The notes beneath the pieces were generated by a model, which worked only from the letters and a program-made list of their open reading frames with translations, was not told where the DNA came from and ran no database searches. DNA of 64,000 nt from Sphingomonas sp. LY54 (GTDB lineage: Bacteria; Pseudomonadota; Alphaproteobacteria; Sphingomonadales; Sphingomonadaceae), in contig NZ_CP141588.1 of the NCBI RefSeq assembly GCF_035594035.1, positions 496,001 to 560,000 of the forward strand. The letters run 5' to 3'. Below are positions 63,685 through 64,000 of this stretch, piece after piece. Position 1 is the first letter of the stretch; each line of letters begins with the position of its first letter. A program made the position numbers and the translations under genes.

Positions 63685-64000
63685 CTCTGTTAACTGCGCT
63701 GTTGCTCACGCTCCAGTCATCGGCACCGCCGGTTATCACACCCGCCCCAGTCCTTCCTGAGGACGACAGCAAGCAGACCTATCGCGCGCACTCCCCGCCC
63801 GTCTGTGGAGACTGGCGTGCGGCCCGCCACGGTACGGCTCAAGAGAGCGTAATTCGCCTCGGAATCTACAGAATGTGGGTCCTGGGCTATATCACCGGCT
63901 TCAATATCGTAGGACCGGACCAGACCGGGAACCTGCTAGGCGATGCTCCGCACGACGAGTTTTATGCGGCTATCGATGGATACTGCACCCGCAATCCGTC
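63678..64000 (+). CDS. Exported hypothetical protein, N-terminal part (runs off the right edge)
   Basis: ATG 63678 opens a frame of 107 codons to the window end. It has a signal peptide (MTPLLTALLLTLQSSA), then a mature domain with VCGDWRAARHG, IRLGIYRMWVLGYITGFNIV and YAAIDGYCTRNP. The WVLGYITGFN and late Cys pattern is familiar from small periplasmic proteins of the HdeA/Rap1a-like kind, but I cannot assign it firmly. The 3' end is missing. Confidence 0.6.
   Translation, partial: MTPLLTALLLTLQSSAPPVITPAPVLPEDDSKQTYRAHSPPVCGDWRAARHGTAQESVIRLGIYRMWVLGYITGFNIVGPDQTGNLLGDAPHDEFYAAIDGYCTRNP

Noticed and set aside
46780..64000. CRISPR array
   Set aside because: The repeats in this region are irregularly spaced and variable in length, lack unique spacers of constant size, and no cas gene is present.

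Overview
This is a GC-rich alphaproteobacterial chromosome segment, most likely from the order Sphingomonadales. I infer that from the gene neighbourhoods (serB/miaA, mreBCD-mrdA-rodA, a gcvT-H-PA-PB operon behind a glycine riboswitch, a cpaABCDE-tadBC pilus cluster, glyQS-ppdK, petABC) and from the style of the dispersed repeats. The species cannot be named from sequence alone. Both edges cut genes: serB on the left (minus strand) and an exported protein on the right (plus strand).

Positions 1-46800 are dense housekeeping sequence. In order they hold: serB (partial), miaA and a divergent ketol-acid reductoisomerase; mutL divergent from the elongasome operon mreB-mreC-mreD-mrdA-rodA, whose last three junctions are ATGA overlaps; tRNA-Lys(CUU); a TPR protein, a PAP2 phosphatase and a DUF938 methyltransferase; the glycine cleavage operon with a tandem glycine riboswitch; ispH and rnhA; a D-amino-acid-dehydrogenase-like flavoprotein with an alpha/beta hydrolase; a tight-adherence pilus cluster that lacks the cpaF ATPase, the pilin and the minor pilins; ppdK and glyS-glyQ; a TraB/GumN protein; rplY and pth; ychF; a small GIY-YIG nuclease inside a nest of palindromic repeats; apt; the cytochrome bc1 operon petABC (minus strand) with a clear terminator; and trmL.

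Positions 46800-64000 are accessory in character. Genes are short, strands alternate, intergenic gaps are long, and two dispersed repeat families recur. One is a GTCCGC...GCGGAC family, called E here. The other is an 70-90 bp family with the core AGCTTGTGCC, called F here. Recognisable genes are an HXXEE membrane protein, a phytanoyl-CoA-dioxygenase-like protein, an orphan terminase pair, a cytidine/guanine-deaminase-like enzyme, a SUKH (SMI1/KNR4) protein, a possible Imm11-like protein, hemF and rsgA. The region also holds debris: a duplicated terL tail, an internally deleted hemF copy, two frameshifted membrane proteins and a gene interrupted by an in-frame TGA.

The most notable pattern is that palindromic repeats from three or four families have entered coding sequence without breaking the frame: in the MutL linker, in the TerL interdomain linker (a 150 bp block) and at the N-terminus of the DUF938 protein. 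A GIY-YIG nuclease gene also sits between two inverted repeat pairs, with a decayed second copy of its 3' end next to it. I see no CRISPR array, complete insertion sequence, rRNA or replication origin.
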